Shown here: piece after piece, positions 63,213 to 64,000 of the stretch
Layout of the letters: every line of letters begins with the position of its first letter
Numbering within the stretch: position 1 is the stretch's first letter
Source of the DNA: an uncultured Collinsella sp.
GTDB lineage: Bacteria; Actinomycetota; Coriobacteriia; Coriobacteriales; Coriobacteriaceae
Assembly: GCA_934643145.1 (NCBI GenBank)
Contig: CAKUBM010000002.1
Span: forward strand, 84,127 to 148,126
Direction of reading: 5' to 3'
Length of the DNA: 64,000 bases
Program-made: the position numbers and the translations under genes
The notes under the pieces: model-generated
Seen by the model: only the letters and a program-made list of their open reading frames with translations
What the model was told of the DNA's origin: nothing
Databases searched by the model: none

Positions 63213-63431
63213 GTCTCGATCTGTAACATCTACCGGCCAAAACCGGCCCCAGATGTAACAGCTCGAGACAAACCAAACCCGGACTGCCGGAGAATCTCGA
63301 TCTGTAACAGTAGCTCGGCAAAATCCGTCCCTCGTGTTACAGATTTAGATAGACGGAGGCCGTCCTGCCAGTTTGTCTCGATCTGTAACAGTTAGCGACC
63401 CAAATCGGGTCTACCTGTTACAGATTGAGAT
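63213..63431. repeat. Three-copy array of 57-bp palindromic element
   Basis: Copies lie at 63213-63269, 63294-63350 and 63375-63431. Period is exactly 81 bp, with spacers of 24 bp that share no sequence. Arms match GTCTCGATCTGTAACA. Centre stems are CCGG/CCGG, CGG/CCG and GACCC/GGGTC. The array ends 55 bp before the tRNA-fMet terminator. Confidence 0.88.
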
Positions 63432-63480
63432 TTTCGACCGAAAAGTTGAGAATCGGGTCGACCACACAGTCCCGAAATAA

Positions 63481-63511
63481 CAAAAAAGCTCGCCGGCTAG
63501 GCCGACGAGCT
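63481..63511 (-). terminator. Terminator of tRNA-fMet
   Basis: AGCTCG...CGAGCT hairpin with inner CGGC/GCCG stem, followed by TTTTTTG on the minus strand. Confidence 0.85.
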
Positions 63512-63520
63512 GCAAGTTCT

Positions 63521-63597
63521 TGGTCGCGGGGGCAGGATTTGAACCTACGACCTCCGGGTTATGAGCCCGGCGAGCTACCAGACTGCTCCACCCCGCA
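63521..63597 (-). tRNA. Initiator tRNA-fMet (anticodon CAT)
   Basis: 77 bases including an encoded CCA. The anticodon loop CTCATAA is flanked by three G-C pairs (GGG/CCC), the mark of initiator tRNA. Position 1 is T opposite G72, so the usual weak 1-72 end is kept. The D and T arms (GGTTCAAAT) are normal. It is followed by a strong terminator. The sequence is close to bacterial fMet tRNAs, which begin GCGGGGTGGAGCAG from position 2. Confidence 0.97.
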
Positions 63598-63791
63598 ATG
63601 TCTGGGCGCCTCATGTGCGCAGGAAAGAATATTACGCGGGAGTTCGGTAAACGGCAAGGAAAATCTCGTAGAGCATAATTCCTTCATATATTATCTTTCA
63701 GCCCATGTGTCCCCGTAAACGAATCGCAGCCCAACGCCGGCAGCGCGTATACAATGGTGCGCGTCCTTTTACGCCAAAACCGGGAGTAGAC

Positions 63792-64000
63792 ATGCTGCTC
63801 GCTATCGATATGGGAAACACGCAGACGGCCATGGGCCTGTTTGACGGAGACGAGCTGGTGCAGTCGTGGCGCATGCCCACCGACCGCTCTTTTACCGCCG
63901 ACGAGATCCACGTGCGCCTGATGGGCTTCTTTAAGATGTACGACCTCTCGCTCGACGCGGTCGACGCGATCGCCTTTGCCGGCGTGGTGCCGCAGCTCTC
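63792..64000 (+). CDS. coaX: Type III pantothenate kinase, 3' end outside window
   Basis: Only the first ~69 codons are inside the window. The start LLAIDMGNTQTAMGLFDGDE carries the DxGNTxxxxG phosphate-binding motif of CoaX, and the TADEIHVRL segment and FAGVVPQL are at the usual distances. CoaX phosphorylates pantothenate in the first step of coenzyme A synthesis, does not need a P-loop and is insensitive to feedback by CoA. GGGAG lies 7 bases before the ATG at 63792. Confidence 0.93.
   Translation, partial: MLLAIDMGNTQTAMGLFDGDELVQSWRMPTDRSFTADEIHVRLMGFFKMYDLSLDAVDAIAFAGVVPQL

Overview
The window is GC-rich, densely coded DNA from a host-associated actinobacterium. Gene content points to the Coriobacteriia, most likely a Collinsella: many sugar-catabolic genes with PTS transport, an Ech-type membrane hydrogenase, a magnesium-type NRAMP (NRMT) transporter, a sortase-anchored adhesin built from pilin-type repeats, and short GC-rich intergenic REP-like repeats. 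The genus is an inference; no rRNA is present. Both ends cut genes: an AAA ATPase at the left edge and type III pantothenate kinase (coaX) at the right edge.

1-12 kb is a carbon and nucleoside catabolism region, nearly all on the minus strand. It holds a DUF4867 protein, luxS, a compact operon (fucose-isomerase-like isomerase, two half-transketolases, FGGY kinase) with its LacI regulator, a ROK kinase, and a nucleoside hydrolase-ribokinase pair. 12-25 kb is mostly envelope and ion homeostasis: an OatA-like acyltransferase, an MgtE-like protein coupled to an NRMT-type transporter, a degenerate polysaccharide deacetylase, PRC-barrel and YtxH proteins, a lone cyanophycin-synthetase-N-like protein, a CNNM/CorC protein, a hemolysin III protein and a lipase-like hydrolase. 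25.6-33 kb has a small SOS-box gene and a six-gene beta-glucoside PTS operon (LicR-type regulator, EIIA, EIIB, EIIC, two GH1 phospho-glycosidases) whose base composition looks lower in GC.

33.8-44.4 kb carries a DUF362 ferredoxin protein, a MacB/FtsX-type exporter, and an ABC-2 exporter divergent from a histidine kinase/response regulator pair. 45-51.6 kb is one 2186-residue LPXTG adhesin (VWA domain plus eleven FctA-type repeats), lying between two direct copies of a structured 154-bp element. 52-57.7 kb is an Ech hydrogenase operon in the order AB-C-D-E-F, with EchA and EchB fused. 58-64 kb has an orphan HTH protein, an Fe-S flavoenzyme, a Schlafen-type AlbA_2 ATPase surrounded by repeat arrays and palindromic operators, initiator tRNA-fMet and coaX.

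The least explained material is intergenic. (i) Seven 57-bp palindromic elements sit in arrays with an 80-81 bp period around the AlbA_2 gene and beside the left-edge ATPase. (ii) Three ~154-160 bp nested palindromes show compensatory stem changes. (iii) A compound TTCCGGACA operator occurs three times around the AlbA_2 gene. (iv) Two unrelated MITE-like elements and several mosaic REP clusters are also present. Among genes, the isomerase/split-transketolase/kinase operon with a non-canonical kinase site is the best candidate for an undescribed pathway.
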